64,000 nt of DNA from JBQKLI01 sp012798975 (GCF_052116305.1 NZ_JBQKLI010000001.1:1-64000); one strand, 5' to 3'; shown: positions 51,985-61,703, counted from the stretch's first letter. Notes: generated by a model from the sequence alone, not told the origin. Made by a program: numbers and translations.

Positions 51985-54150
51985 ATGCTCAGTGACTTAC
52001 TGACAAAAATTAAATCATATAATCCTAATTGTGATGAGAAGAAAATAGAGAAGGCCTATAAACTGTCGGAAGAGGCACATGAAGGACAATTAAGAAGTTC
52101 CGGCGAGCCTTATTTTATACATCCCGAAGCTGTCGCTTTAATTCTTTCAGATTTAAGCATGGATGATGATACAATTATTTCTGGTCTTCTTCATGATGCC
52201 TTAGAAGATACAGAGATGACCTTTGAAGAATTAGAGGAAATGTTTGGTACTAATGTAGCCGAGCTTGTAGAAGGGGTCACAAAACTTAAAAAAATAAAAT
52301 ACAAATCCAAGAAAGAAAATCAGGCTGAGAATCTTAGAAAAATGGTCCTTGCTATGGCAAAGGATATCCGGGTTGTTATTATCAAACTCGCCGACCGTCT
52401 GCACAATATGAGAACACTTGAGTATATGACCCGTGTGAAGCAGATTGAAAAGGCCACTGAAACTTTGGAGATCTATGCGCCTTTAGCCCATAGACTTGGG
52501 ATTAGTACTGTTAAATGGGAACTGGAAGATTTATCGCTGCGTTATTTGGAGCCGGAAAAATACTATGATCTTGTAAACAGAATCCAAAAAAATAGAGCAG
52601 AGCGGGAAAATGTAATTCAAGATATTATCGTGGTTCTAAATGTTGCCATGGATGAATTGGGCATCAAAGGAGAAATCAACGGGAGGCCTAAAAGCATCTA
52701 TAGTATCTATAAAAAAATGTATCAGCAGAATAAATCTTTTGAAGAAATATTTGATCTGTCTGCAGTTCGAGTGATCGTAGATACGAAGAAGGACTGTTAC
52801 GGTGTTCTGGGAGCCGTTCACTCTTTATGGAAGCCGATTCCCGGCAGATTTAAAGACTATATTGCGATGCCGAAAGCAAACATGTACCAATCTCTTCATA
52901 GTACTGTGATTGGGCCGAGAGGCGATATTTTTGAAGTTCAGATTCGTACATGGGATATGCATAAAACAGCAGAATATGGTATCGCCGCCCATTGGAAATA
53001 CAAAGAAGGCAGCACAGAAAAACAGTCGAATTTTGATGATAAGCTGACTTGGATCCGACAGTTGATGGATTGGCAAAATGATATCGCAGATTCCAGAGAA
53101 TTTATAGATGTATTCAAAGAAGAGTTTTCAAACGATGAAGTCTTTGTATTCTCCCCTAGAGGAGATGTTATAGACCTTCCTGAAGGTTCGACGCCTATCG
53201 ATTTTGCTTATCGTGTCCATTCTGCTGTAGGAAATCATTGTATCGGAGCAAAAGTAGATGGAAAGCTTGTTCCTTTGAATTATAAATTAAAGAATGGGAA
53301 TATCGTTGAGATTCTCACATCAAGCGGATCCAGCGGTCCTAGCCAGGACTGGCTGAAGATTGTAAAGTCTTCTCAGGCACGGACAAAAATTAAACAGTTT
53401 TTCAAAAAAGAGCAGAGAAGTCAAAATATTGTCCGAGGCAGGGATGCTTTGGAGAAAGAAGTCCGGAAACAAGGCTTTACTTTTAATAAAATTTTAAAAG
53501 AAGAATGGTTAAAAGAGATATCTGAAAGACTTAGTTTCTCTTCGATAGATGATATGTATGCTGCTTTAGGATTTGGAAGTCTTCAGCTTACTCAAATAAT
53601 GCCGAAATTAAAAGAATACTATAAAGACTATTACAAGGTAGAGGATGCTCTAGAACAGTTTAAAGACTTAGAAGAAAGACCGAATCCTCAGCATCGGGAG
53701 TCTTCTGCCCACGGTGTAGTTGTAAAGGGCGTAGACAATCTGGAAATAAAATTGGCTAAATGCTGCAATCCGGTGCCAGGAGATGATATAGTAGGCTATA
53801 TTACGAAAGGCAGGGGAGTTTCGGTTCATAGAAAGGATTGTTCCAACCTTAAAAGTTTGGAAGAAGCAGACCGGATTATAGATGTAGCTTGGGACAATAC
53901 TTCGAATATCAACTATAGTGTAGAAATTAAGATCATAGCTTTCGATCGTCCGGATTATTTGGCAGCAGTGACTCAAAAATTAACGGAAAAGAATTTTACA
54001 GTTACAGGTATGAATGCAAGAAAAGATAAGGATAAAACGTATATTATTAATATTAAAGTTGAAATAAACGACACCAATCAAATCAAAGAGCTGATTGGTA
54101 CGATACTTTCGATTAAAGGCACTTTAGATGTATACAGAGTCAAATCTTAG
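51985..54150 (+). CDS. relA: (p)ppGpp synthetase/hydrolase RelA/SpoT family
   Basis: This enzyme makes and probably also breaks the stringent-response alarmone (p)ppGpp. The 721-residue protein has the HD hydrolase domain with GLLHDALEDTEMTFEEL and IKLADRLHNMRTL, the synthetase domain with HSLWKPIPGRFKDYIAMPKANMYQ-type residues from about 280, a TGS domain with FVFSPRGDVIDLPEGSTP near 390, and a C-terminal ACT domain. The intact HD residues suggest a bifunctional Rel. It has an extended -10 promoter and is followed by dtd after 9 bases. Confidence 0.95.
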   Translation: MLSDLLTKIKSYNPNCDEKKIEKAYKLSEEAHEGQLRSSGEPYFIHPEAVALILSDLSMDDDTIISGLLHDALEDTEMTFEELEEMFGTNVAELVEGVTKLKKIKYKSKKENQAENLRKMVLAMAKDIRVVIIKLADRLHNMRTLEYMTRVKQIEKATETLEIYAPLAHRLGISTVKWELEDLSLRYLEPEKYYDLVNRIQKNRAERENVIQDIIVVLNVAMDELGIKGEINGRPKSIYSIYKKMYQQNKSFEEIFDLSAVRVIVDTKKDCYGVLGAVHSLWKPIPGRFKDYIAMPKANMYQSLHSTVIGPRGDIFEVQIRTWDMHKTAEYGIAAHWKYKEGSTEKQSNFDDKLTWIRQLMDWQNDIADSREFIDVFKEEFSNDEVFVFSPRGDVIDLPEGSTPIDFAYRVHSAVGNHCIGAKVDGKLVPLNYKLKNGNIVEILTSSGSSGPSQDWLKIVKSSQARTKIKQFFKKEQRSQNIVRGRDALEKEVRKQGFTFNKILKEEWLKEISERLSFSSIDDMYAALGFGSLQLTQIMPKLKEYYKDYYKVEDALEQFKDLEERPNPQHRESSAHGVVVKGVDNLEIKLAKCCNPVPGDDIVGYITKGRGVSVHRKDCSNLKSLEEADRIIDVAWDNTSNINYSVEIKIIAFDRPDYLAAVTQKLTEKNFTVTGMNARKDKDKTYIINIKVEINDTNQIKELIGTILSIKGTLDVYRVKS

Positions 54151-54159
54151 GAGTGGTAT

Positions 54160-54609
54160 ATGAGAGCAGTAGTTCAGAGGGTTTCAAAAGCAAAGGTTGA
54201 AATCAACGGTAAAATCAATGGAGAGATCGGCAAAGGGTTTCTGATATTTGTTGCAGTGCATAGGGATGACGAAATTTCGGATATTGATTATTTGGCTAAA
54301 AAAATAGAAAACCTTAGAGTTTTTGAAGATGAAGATGGGAAAATGAATTTATCCATTCAAGATATCCGTGGAGAATTGTTAGTCGTATCTCAGTTTACTC
54401 TTTACGGGGATTGCAGAAAAGGCAATCGGCCAAGTTTTATACAGTCGGCAAAATCTCCAAAATCCCTCGATAATTATGAAATCTTTTTAGAAAAGCTTAG
54501 GAGTACTGGTTTGAAGGTGGAAACAGGCGAATTTGGGGCGGATATGGATGTTTCTTTAGTCAATGACGGACCGGTTACGATCCAATTAGACAGCTCTAAA
54601 ATTTATTAG
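54160..54609 (+). CDS. dtd: D-aminoacyl-tRNA deacylase
   Basis: Dtd cleaves D-amino acids from mischarged tRNAs. The 149-residue protein has both signature motifs of the active site, VSQFTLYGDCRKGNRPSF and NDGPVTIQL (the Gly-cis-Pro loop). It follows relA directly, the classical relA-dtd order, and is followed after 10 bases by the metallo-hydrolase gene, so all three are likely one transcript. Confidence 0.95.
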   Translation: MRAVVQRVSKAKVEINGKINGEIGKGFLIFVAVHRDDEISDIDYLAKKIENLRVFEDEDGKMNLSIQDIRGELLVVSQFTLYGDCRKGNRPSFIQSAKSPKSLDNYEIFLEKLRSTGLKVETGEFGADMDVSLVNDGPVTIQLDSSKIY

Positions 54610-54619
54610 GAGGCTTTTT

Positions 54620-55228
54620 TTGGAAATAAAAATTTTTACAACCTACTCGATGGGAGAAAATATTTATGTTTTAATTGAAAAAGATCATGCAGCAATTGTA
54701 GATCCAGGAGGGAATTATGAAGAAATATCTTCTTTTTTAAAGGACAATCATTATGTTTTGGATTATATACTTTTGACCCATGGACATGCAGATCATATCG
54801 GAGCGCTGAATCCTTTAAAAGAAGAATTCGGGGCAGAGGTGATAGCTCATATAGAAGAGAAAGAACTTCTCGAAACCCCAGAAATGAATTTATCCGGGCG
54901 AGGCGCTTCTGGGATAAAAGTCTATCCAGACCGCTTTGTATCGGAGGGGGGTGAACTGGAATTCCAAGAAAACAAAATCCATTTTATTCATACACCGGGA
55001 CATACAGCTGGAAGCATGCTGATACTAATCGGAGATAAAATGTTTAGCGGGGATATGTTATTTAAAGGGACAGTAGGGAGATCGGATCTACCAACATCAG
55101 ATCCTTCAGCTATGGAAGAGTCCATTCAGAAACTTTTAGACATGGATTTCGATTATAAAGTATTTCCAGGTCACGGAGAAGCAACGACTCTAATGCATGA
55201 AAAGAAATACAACGCTTACTTAAAATAG
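54620..55228 (+). CDS. metallo-beta-lactamase-fold hydrolase (glyoxalase II-like)
   Basis: The 202-residue protein has the complete metal-binding set of the fold: THGHADHIGAL, HTPGHTAGS, GDMLFKGTVGRSDL and the final FPGHGEAT. This places it with the YcbL/glyoxalase II-like hydrolases. The exact thioester substrate is unknown. The start is TTG at 54620, seven bases past TAGGAGG. In many clostridia a gene of this kind follows relA-dtd, often ahead of hemZ or hisS. Confidence 0.88.
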   Translation: MEIKIFTTYSMGENIYVLIEKDHAAIVDPGGNYEEISSFLKDNHYVLDYILLTHGHADHIGALNPLKEEFGAEVIAHIEEKELLETPEMNLSGRGASGIKVYPDRFVSEGGELEFQENKIHFIHTPGHTAGSMLILIGDKMFSGDMLFKGTVGRSDLPTSDPSAMEESIQKLLDMDFDYKVFPGHGEATTLMHEKKYNAYLK

Positions 55229-55235
55229 TACATTC

Positions 55236-55264
55236 TTGCGCAAATATATAGGATAAGTTATTAT
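55236..55264 (+). promoter_or_regulatory. promoter of the valS T-box leader
   Basis: TTGCGC and TATTAT are 17 bases apart just after the hydrolase gene, giving a start near 55271. Confidence 0.55.
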
Positions 55265-55270
55265 GATAGT

Positions 55271-55452
55271 AATCGAATAATTGCGATGAAAAAGAGGAGT
55301 AGTCTGCGAAAATTTTACAGAGAGGAAGCAGGGTGAGATCTTCCAAAGGGAAGCAGATGAAGGTTGCTTTGGAGCAATATCTATTAAGGGTCATTATTGA
55401 AATTTAGGTGGTACCGCGGAAACTCTTCGTCCTAAAAACGAAGGGTTTTTTT
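55271..55452 (+). promoter_or_regulatory. T-box riboswitch (valine) ahead of valS
   Basis: Stem I closes with ATTGC (55280-55284) and GCAAT (55374-55378) and has the AGTA loop-E motif at 55298-55301 and an AGAGAGG bulge motif. A GTT valine codon at 55363-55365 is placed in the specifier loop between GCAGA and CTTT. The T-box sequence AGGTGGTACCGCGG at 55406-55419 can pair with the tRNA end. The terminator AACTCTTCGT/ACGAAGGGTT with a T run follows at 55421-55452. Uncharged tRNA(Val) would favour read-through into valS. Confidence 0.92.
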
Positions 55453-55472
55453 ATGTAAAGGAGAGAATAGAA

Positions 55473-58124
55473 TTGAAAAATTTAGAAAAAGTATATCAGC
55501 CGAAATCCTTCGAGGATCGGATTTATAAAAAGTGGAAAGAAGACGGGTATTTCACAGCGAAAGTGAATCCTGAAAAAGAACCTTATACTATAGTGATGCC
55601 CCCTCCAAATGTTACAGGAAAACTTCATTTAGGCCATGCGATGAATAATACGATTCAAGATATTATTATCCGCCATAAAAGAATGGATGGGTTTGAAGCA
55701 CTATGGGTACCTGGAACGGACCATGCATCGATTTCTACAGAAGCAAAGGTTGTAAATAAAATCACATCTGAAGGGAAATCAAAAGAATCGCTGGGGAGGG
55801 AAGGTTTCTTAGAAGAAGCTTGGGCGTGGACAGAAGAATACGGCGGAAATATTAAAAATCAGCTTGAAAAACTGGGAGTATCCTGCGACTGGTCCAGAGA
55901 CAGCTTTACACTAGATGAAAACTTATCCAGAGCCGTAACAACATATTTTATAAAGCTATACGAAGATGGTTTGATTTACCAAGGAAATCGTATTGTAAAC
56001 TGGTGTCCATCCTGCGGTACAGCTATATCCGATGCAGAAGTGGAATACGAAGAAGAAGAGGGCCACTTATGGCATATACGCTATCCTTATAAAGACCGGG
56101 AAGGATATATCGTTATAGCAACAACAAGACCTGAAACCTTATTGGGAGATTTGGCAGTTGCAGTAAATCCTGAAGATGAACGCTATAAAGAGATATTGGG
56201 TGAAAAATTAATCCTGCCGCTGGTTGGGAGAGAGATTCCTGTTATTGCGGATGATTATGTAGATAAAGAGTACGGAACGGGTATGGTTAAAATCACACCA
56301 AGCCACGATCCTAACGATTTCGAAGTAGGAGCACGCCATGATTTAGGTCAATGTATCGTGATAGAAGAAGATGCAGCGATCAGTAAAGGATATGGTAGAT
56401 ACAGCGGTTTGGAGCGCTTAGAAGCTCGAAAATTAATCGTAGAGGACTTAGAAAAGGAAGGCCTTCTAGAAAAAACAGAGCATCTTCATCATACTGTAGG
56501 ACACTGCGAGAGATGTAATGAAACTATCGAGCCGCTGATTTCAAAACAATGGTTTGTTAAAATGGAATCTTTAGCAAAGCCTGCACTAGAAGCTTATAAG
56601 AATGGCGACTTAAATCTTATTCCTAGCCGTTTTGGGAAAGTGTATACAAATTGGCTGGAAAATATTAGAGACTGGTGTATCTCAAGACAGTTGTGGTGGG
56701 GACATCGGCTTCCAGTCTATTACTGCGAGGACTGCGGCGAAGTAATCGTTAGTGCGGAAAAACCCGACACCTGCAGTAAATGCGGAAGCTCTAACCTTAT
56801 ACAAGATCCAGACACATTAGACACATGGTTCTCTTCTGCACTATGGGCATTCTCCACATTAGGCTGGCCGAAAGACACAGAAGATTTAAAATATTTCTTC
56901 CCTACAAATACCCTTGTTACGGGATATGACATTATTTTCTTCTGGGTAATTCGTATGGTATTTTCCACTCTTTATAATATGGGCGAGCTTCCATTTACGA
57001 ATGTATATTTCACAGGTTTGATCCGAGACTCTCAAGGAAGGAAAATGAGCAAGTCCTTAGGTAACGGTATTGATCCGATAGTAGTTATTGACGAGTATGG
57101 AGCGGATGCCTTAAGATTTACATTAATATCCGGAAACTCTCCAGGAAATGATATGCGTTTCTATATGGAAAAGGTGGAATCCAACCGTAATTTTGCAAAT
57201 AAGTTATGGAATGCCACAAGATTTGTATTGATGAATTTAGACGAATCGAAGATTAAACCTCTTGAAGAGTTGGAGTTGGAAGCAGAAGATAAATGGATTT
57301 TAAGCTGTTTAAATACAGTCACAAAGCAGATCTCCCAAAACTTGGAAAAGTTTGAATTCGGAAATGCGGGAAATGCTATATATGAATTTATTTGGAATGA
57401 GTTCTGCGACTGGTATATCGAGCTTGTAAAACCAAGATTATACAATGACGATCTTCAGGGCAATATTACGGCACAAAGTACATTAAATGCTGTTCTTATG
57501 AATATCATTAAACTGCTTCATCCCTTTATGCCTTTTATTACAGAAGAAATCTACTCATATCTGCCAGATAAAAAAGATATGCTGATCAACGAATCTTGGC
57601 CGAAATATAAAGAAGAATGGGTATTTGAAAAAGAAGAAGAGAAAATTACTTTAGCGATCGATGCCATAACTTCTATTCGAAATGCACGTGCAGAATTAAA
57701 TATTCCTCCTAAGAAAAAATCTAAGATGATTTTTGCAACAAATGAAGATCATTTGAAAGAGAGTTTTGAAGAAATGAGCCTTCATTTTAAAACCTTAGCT
57801 TCTGCTGAAGAGATTATTATCGAAGACGATATGGATGAATTGGAAAATGCAATTTCTCTTGTGAAAAACCAGTATAAAATATTTATTCCTCTAGAAGGGC
57901 TGATTGATTATCAAAAAGAACTGGACCGTCTTTTGAAAGATCAAAAGAAAAACGAATCAGAACTAAAAAGAGCAGAAGGAAAACTAAACAACGAGAGTTT
58001 TGTAAAGAAAGCACCGGAAAAACTAGTTGAAGAAGAGCGAAAGAAAATTGAAAAGTATCGAAATATCAAAATGGAATTGGAAGAGTCTATAGAAAACTTA
58101 CGAGGAAAAATAAATGAACTATAA
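55473..58124 (+). CDS. valS: valyl-tRNA synthetase
   Basis: ValS charges tRNA(Val) and edits threonine mischarging. The 883-residue class I enzyme has the HIGH-type motif KLHLGHAMNNT, the editing domain with TTRPETLLGDLAVAVNP, a zinc-finger-like segment (CEDCGEV, CSKCGSS), KMSKSLGNG and a C-terminal coiled coil from about 810 with alternating Lys and Glu. The start is TTG at 55473 behind AAAGGAGAG. It is controlled by the T-box upstream and overlaps folC by 11 bases. Confidence 0.96.
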   Translation: MKNLEKVYQPKSFEDRIYKKWKEDGYFTAKVNPEKEPYTIVMPPPNVTGKLHLGHAMNNTIQDIIIRHKRMDGFEALWVPGTDHASISTEAKVVNKITSEGKSKESLGREGFLEEAWAWTEEYGGNIKNQLEKLGVSCDWSRDSFTLDENLSRAVTTYFIKLYEDGLIYQGNRIVNWCPSCGTAISDAEVEYEEEEGHLWHIRYPYKDREGYIVIATTRPETLLGDLAVAVNPEDERYKEILGEKLILPLVGREIPVIADDYVDKEYGTGMVKITPSHDPNDFEVGARHDLGQCIVIEEDAAISKGYGRYSGLERLEARKLIVEDLEKEGLLEKTEHLHHTVGHCERCNETIEPLISKQWFVKMESLAKPALEAYKNGDLNLIPSRFGKVYTNWLENIRDWCISRQLWWGHRLPVYYCEDCGEVIVSAEKPDTCSKCGSSNLIQDPDTLDTWFSSALWAFSTLGWPKDTEDLKYFFPTNTLVTGYDIIFFWVIRMVFSTLYNMGELPFTNVYFTGLIRDSQGRKMSKSLGNGIDPIVVIDEYGADALRFTLISGNSPGNDMRFYMEKVESNRNFANKLWNATRFVLMNLDESKIKPLEELELEAEDKWILSCLNTVTKQISQNLEKFEFGNAGNAIYEFIWNEFCDWYIELVKPRLYNDDLQGNITAQSTLNAVLMNIIKLLHPFMPFITEEIYSYLPDKKDMLINESWPKYKEEWVFEKEEEKITLAIDAITSIRNARAELNIPPKKKSKMIFATNEDHLKESFEEMSLHFKTLASAEEIIIEDDMDELENAISLVKNQYKIFIPLEGLIDYQKELDRLLKDQKKNESELKRAEGKLNNESFVKKAPEKLVEEERKKIEKYRNIKMELEESIENLRGKINEL

Positions 58125-59352
58125 GGAGGCTCTCAACTTTGCAGAGTCCGGCCTTTATGGTCATTTTGAGCAAGAAGAGTATATGAAGAAAATTCTTATA
58201 CTCTTCGAAAATCCTCAAAAAAACTTGAAGATCATCCATATTGCCGGAACGAACGGCAAGGGGACGACAGGGTTCTACTTGTCCCATTTACTAGAATCAC
58301 ATGGTTATAAAACGGGACATTTTTCATCCCCCCATATATCCGACTATCGGGAACGAATCAAAATCAATAATAAACGAATCGAGAAAGACGCATTTATAAA
58401 AGCCTGCGAAGAGGTGAAATCAAAAGAGGAAGATATCTCTAAATGCGGAAGATGGCCAACTTATTTTGAAATGAGTCTTCTTATTGCAATAATAGCATTT
58501 CGTGAAAATATTGATTATCTTATTTTAGAAACAGGAATCGGCGGAAGAGAAGATGCTACAAATCAAGTAGGAAATACTGTTCTAAGTGTGATAACAACGA
58601 TTGGTCTCGACCATACTCAAATGCTTGGAAAAAGCTTAGAGGAGATCGCATTTCATAAAGCAGGGATTATTAAAGAACGAACACCCGCAGTAAGCTTTGT
58701 CCATAATAAAAACGTAGATGATGTTCTTAAAAAAGAAGCCGACGTTAAAAACAGTCCTCTTTATTTTGTAGATCCTCACGAAAATATGGAAGTAGAAAAG
58801 GGGCATGCAGTACTATGCTATAGGGATCAGAAGATCAGACTTAAGTTTCTGGGTCTGCAGCAGGGATATAATGCAAATCTAGCCATTAAAGCCTATGAAC
58901 TTCTTATAGGGGATCTTCCTCGGGACTTCTCTATACTAGAAAAAGCGGTTTTTGAAGGAAGAATGGAAATCCTCAATACAGCCCCTCTTTTTATTATCGA
59001 TGGGGCACATAATGAAGAGGGAATAACCCTTCTTTCTGAAAATTTAAAACAGATTCCTTATGACAAGCTTATTTTGATCTTAGGCACAATGAGTGATAAG
59101 GAAATAAATAATTTTTCGGATATTGTGGATTTAAGCAGTGTTTTGATCCTTACAAAGCTTGAATATGAAAGGGCACAAAAACCAGAAAAAATACTGAAGG
59201 ATTATCATGCTGATTCTGAAATTTATTATGAAGACTCTTTGGAGAAGGCTGTTGATACAGCTTTGGGAAAAGGCGGAAAAAATGATCTTATTCTTTGCAC
59301 AGGATCTCTGTATTTGATAGGAGCTGTAAGAGATTATATTAAAAAAGATTAA
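58114..59352 (+). CDS. folC: folylpolyglutamate/dihydrofolate synthase
   Basis: FolC adds glutamates to folates, which keeps them in the cell and is required for folate enzymes such as Fhs and Fmt. The 412-residue Mur-ligase-type enzyme has the P-loop IHIAGTNGKGTTGFYLSHLL, the FSSPHISDYRERIKIN loop, LETGIGGREDATN, GLDHTQMLGKSLEEIAFHKA and the C-terminal IIDGAHNEEGITLL. The ATG lies inside valS, behind a site within its last codons. The valS-folC pairing is common in Bacillota. Confidence 0.95.
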   Translation: MNYKEALNFAESGLYGHFEQEEYMKKILILFENPQKNLKIIHIAGTNGKGTTGFYLSHLLESHGYKTGHFSSPHISDYRERIKINNKRIEKDAFIKACEEVKSKEEDISKCGRWPTYFEMSLLIAIIAFRENIDYLILETGIGGREDATNQVGNTVLSVITTIGLDHTQMLGKSLEEIAFHKAGIIKERTPAVSFVHNKNVDDVLKKEADVKNSPLYFVDPHENMEVEKGHAVLCYRDQKIRLKFLGLQQGYNANLAIKAYELLIGDLPRDFSILEKAVFEGRMEILNTAPLFIIDGAHNEEGITLLSENLKQIPYDKLILILGTMSDKEINNFSDIVDLSSVLILTKLEYERAQKPEKILKDYHADSEIYYEDSLEKAVDTALGKGGKNDLILCTGSLYLIGAVRDYIKKD

Positions 59353-59364
59353 AAGGAGATTACT

Positions 59365-59493
59365 ATGCTTTGGACTCAATTTATTATTTTAATCGTCATT
59401 TTAATCAGTATTCAATATACGTTGAACAAAATTCTAGTTGAAATAAAGCGTATTCGGGCTGAAGAATTTAAAGATTATAGTTCAAAAAAATAG
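59365..59493 (+). CDS. 42-residue single-pass membrane peptide
   Basis: A short gene lies between folC and the methyltransferase: ATG at 59365 with AAAAGGAGAT ahead, stop TAG at 59491-59493. Residues 4-16 (TQFIILIVILISI) form one membrane helix, followed by a charged tail LVEIKRIRAEEFKDYSSKK. The good ribosome site, clean spacing on both sides (12 and 9 bases) and typical composition support a real gene. I do not recognise it. Confidence 0.65.
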   Translation: MLWTQFIILIVILISIQYTLNKILVEIKRIRAEEFKDYSSKK

Positions 59494-59502
59494 GAGAACA
59501 AT

Positions 59503-60249
59503 ATGTATAATGAGTTTGCTACCGTATATGATTCTTTAGTTTTCGATATACCTTATGCTATATATGCAAAACGCATTCGAGAAAAAGTAGAGCAATACCA
59601 AGGCAGTTTAGATTCGATTCTCGATTTTGGAGTAGGTACAGGAAATTTAACAAAAGAATTAATAGATTATTCCAAGCGGTATACAGGAATAGATCTTAGT
59701 GAAGAGATGCTTTCTATTGCAGAACAAAAAATCCAAGATCCTCGGCTTGAGCTTTACAGCTGCGATATTCGGGAATATATGGATCAGAAACCTTTTTCTC
59801 TTTGTGTCAGCACACTAGACAGTACAAATTATATCTTGGATGAAAATGTATTAATAGAAATAATGGAAAAAATTCACGAATTATTAGATACAGAGGGATT
59901 ATATTTTTTTGATATTAATTCTGAATATAAATTAAAAGAAATTCTTGGAAATAGAAGTTATATTTATGAAAAAGAAGATATTTTTTATACTTGGGATAAT
60001 TATTACGATCCAGATGAAAATAAAGTGGATTTTATTCTAGACTTTTTTGTAGAAGAACAAGGACTATACAGGCGTTTTACTGAATACCAAACAGAAAGGA
60101 TTTATTCTGTTCCTGAAATAAGCAGCTATTTGAAAAATACTGGTTTTAAAATATTGGAAATCATAGATTTTGATACAGGCGATGTGCCAACTGGCGAAAC
60201 TGAAAGAATATTATTTATCGCTAAAAAGGATAATATTCCATTAATTTAA
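59503..60249 (+). CDS. class I SAM-dependent methyltransferase
   Basis: The 248-residue protein has the Rossmann motif I SILDFGVGTGNLTKELID, motif II GIDLSEEMLSIAEQKI and CVSTLDSTNYIL as motif IV. It resembles the small methyltransferases annotated YqeM/YodH-like in Bacillota, whose substrates are unknown. It follows the 42-residue peptide after 9 bases with a GGAG site and ends the valS-folC transcript. There is no target-recognition domain, so a small molecule or a protein are both possible substrates. Confidence 0.8.
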   Translation: MYNEFATVYDSLVFDIPYAIYAKRIREKVEQYQGSLDSILDFGVGTGNLTKELIDYSKRYTGIDLSEEMLSIAEQKIQDPRLELYSCDIREYMDQKPFSLCVSTLDSTNYILDENVLIEIMEKIHELLDTEGLYFFDINSEYKLKEILGNRSYIYEKEDIFYTWDNYYDPDENKVDFILDFFVEEQGLYRRFTEYQTERIYSVPEISSYLKNTGFKILEIIDFDTGDVPTGETERILFIAKKDNIPLI

Positions 60250-60268
60250 GATTAATTTGTCCTGATCC

Positions 60269-60297
60269 TTGCAAAGGTCAAATAATTATGGTATATT
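60269..60297 (+). promoter_or_regulatory. promoter of the cold-shock gene
   Basis: TTGCAA and TATATT lie 17 bases apart, with a leader of about 55 bases before the ATG. Confidence 0.65.
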
Positions 60298-60357
60298 ATA
60301 TTAAACAGCAAGGAACTAGTAAGAGCTGTGGTAATATTACATGGAGGAATGTACTAA

Positions 60358-60561
60358 ATGACTAAGGGTAAAGTAAAATGGTTTAATGCAACAAAAGGTT
60401 ATGGATTTATTTCAACTGAAGAAGGCGAAGATGTGTTTGTACACTATACAGCTTTAGAAGACAATGGTGAATTCAGAACTTTAGACGAAGGACAAGACGT
60501 TGAGTTTGAAATTACTGAAGGTACTAAAGGACCACAAGCTTCTAATGTTAGTAAGTTATAA
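60358..60561 (+). CDS. cold-shock protein CspA/CspB family
   Basis: The 67-residue single-strand nucleic acid-binding protein has the two RNA-binding motifs KGYGFIS (RNP1) and VFVHYTAL (RNP2) in a five-stranded OB fold beginning TKGKVKWFNATKG. It acts as an RNA chaperone at low temperature or in growth changes. It has its own promoter, leader and terminator, so it is a single-gene transcript. GGAGGAATG precedes the start. Confidence 0.96.
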   Translation: MTKGKVKWFNATKGYGFISTEEGEDVFVHYTALEDNGEFRTLDEGQDVEFEITEGTKGPQASNVSKL

Positions 60562-60585
60562 TAAATAGAATATTAACTAGAAGAT

Positions 60586-60613
60586 AAAGCCCCTATTGCA
60601 GGGGCTTTTTTTG
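60586..60613 (+). terminator. terminator after the cold-shock gene
   Basis: AAAGCCCCT pairs with AGGGGCTTT around ATTGC, followed by T residues. It ends only 10 bases ahead of hslO, so part of the hslO transcript may arise by read-through. Confidence 0.93.
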
Positions 60614-60622
60614 GAGGTATAA

Positions 60623-61504
60623 ATGAAAGATATATATGTAGTAAAAGCTTTGGATGAAAAAGAAAGATTTCGTTTTATGCTGGTTAATTCTACTTCCCTT
60701 GTAGAAGAGATCAGAAAGATTCATAATACCACAACAACCGCAACAGCAGCTTTAGGGAGGCTCTCTACAATGGCTGCTATTATGGGAACAGATATAAAAA
60801 ACAAAAATGAAACCTTAGCTTTAAAAATAAAAGGAGACGGACCGGCAGGATTGTTAATAGCAGAATGCGATTCAGAAGGAAATATCCGTTCTTATATGGA
60901 TCATCCTGAGATCGACATTCCAAGCCGTGAAAGCGACAATAAACTTGATGTAGGCGGATTTGTCGGCAAAAATGGTCTTTTATCGGTTATAAGAGATTTT
61001 GGGACGGCGGAACCATATATCGGAAAAACGGCGATTGTTTCTGGAGAGATTGCTGAGGATATCGCAAGCTATTTTTTCTATTCAGAACAAACACCAACAA
61101 TTGTTTCTTTAGGAGTGCTGGTAGATGTAGATTATAGCTGCAGATCAGCAGGAGGATTGTTTATTCAAGTTCTTCCTGGATATACAGAAAGCGATCTTGT
61201 GGAATTGGAAGAAGTGATGAAAGACTTCCCTGCAGTATCTTCTGTATTCGAAAAAAATGAAGATGCTAAAGATGTACTAAATAAATATTTTTCTTCATTA
61301 AACATGAAAATATTAGAAGAGAAACCTGTACGATATCAATGCAGCTGCAGTAAAGATAAGGTTGAGAAAGCTATAATCAGTCTTGGGAAAGATCAGATTG
61401 AAGAGATTGCCAGAGAAGATCAAGGGGCAGAAATCGTATGCGAATTCTGCAATAAGAAATACAATTTTACTGAAGAAGATTTAAGAAGTCTTACTTCGAA
61501 TTAA
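60623..61504 (+). CDS. hslO: redox-regulated chaperone Hsp33
   Basis: Hsp33 is a holdase switched on by oxidation of a zinc centre. The 293-residue protein has the core fold with TATAALGRLSTMAAIMG and GPAGLLIAECDSEGNIR, and the C-terminal zinc switch with CSCSKDK and CEFCNKK, giving all four cysteines in the CxC and CxxC pattern. In a strict anaerobe it is a marker for oxygen or peroxide defence. It has GGAGG ahead of the ATG. Confidence 0.95.
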   Translation: MKDIYVVKALDEKERFRFMLVNSTSLVEEIRKIHNTTTTATAALGRLSTMAAIMGTDIKNKNETLALKIKGDGPAGLLIAECDSEGNIRSYMDHPEIDIPSRESDNKLDVGGFVGKNGLLSVIRDFGTAEPYIGKTAIVSGEIAEDIASYFFYSEQTPTIVSLGVLVDVDYSCRSAGGLFIQVLPGYTESDLVELEEVMKDFPAVSSVFEKNEDAKDVLNKYFSSLNMKILEEKPVRYQCSCSKDKVEKAIISLGKDQIEEIAREDQGAEIVCEFCNKKYNFTEEDLRSLTSN

Positions 61505-61522
61505 TATAATTTTAATTTCTTC

Positions 61523-61551
61523 TTGACAACTGTTTTCAATTATTGTATTAT
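61523..61551 (+). promoter_or_regulatory. promoter of the tRNA cluster
   Basis: A perfect TTGACA (61523-61528) and TATTAT (61546-61551) are separated by 17 bases, 64 bases before the first tRNA. Confidence 0.88.
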
Positions 61552-61615
61552 TGAAAGGTAGTTATGTGTTGGAGATATTTTTTCTGAATAGAAAGAATAG
61601 TTTCTAAAATGATCT

Positions 61616-61691
<76 letters not shown>

Positions 61692-61703
61692 TACTACCAG
61701 AAT

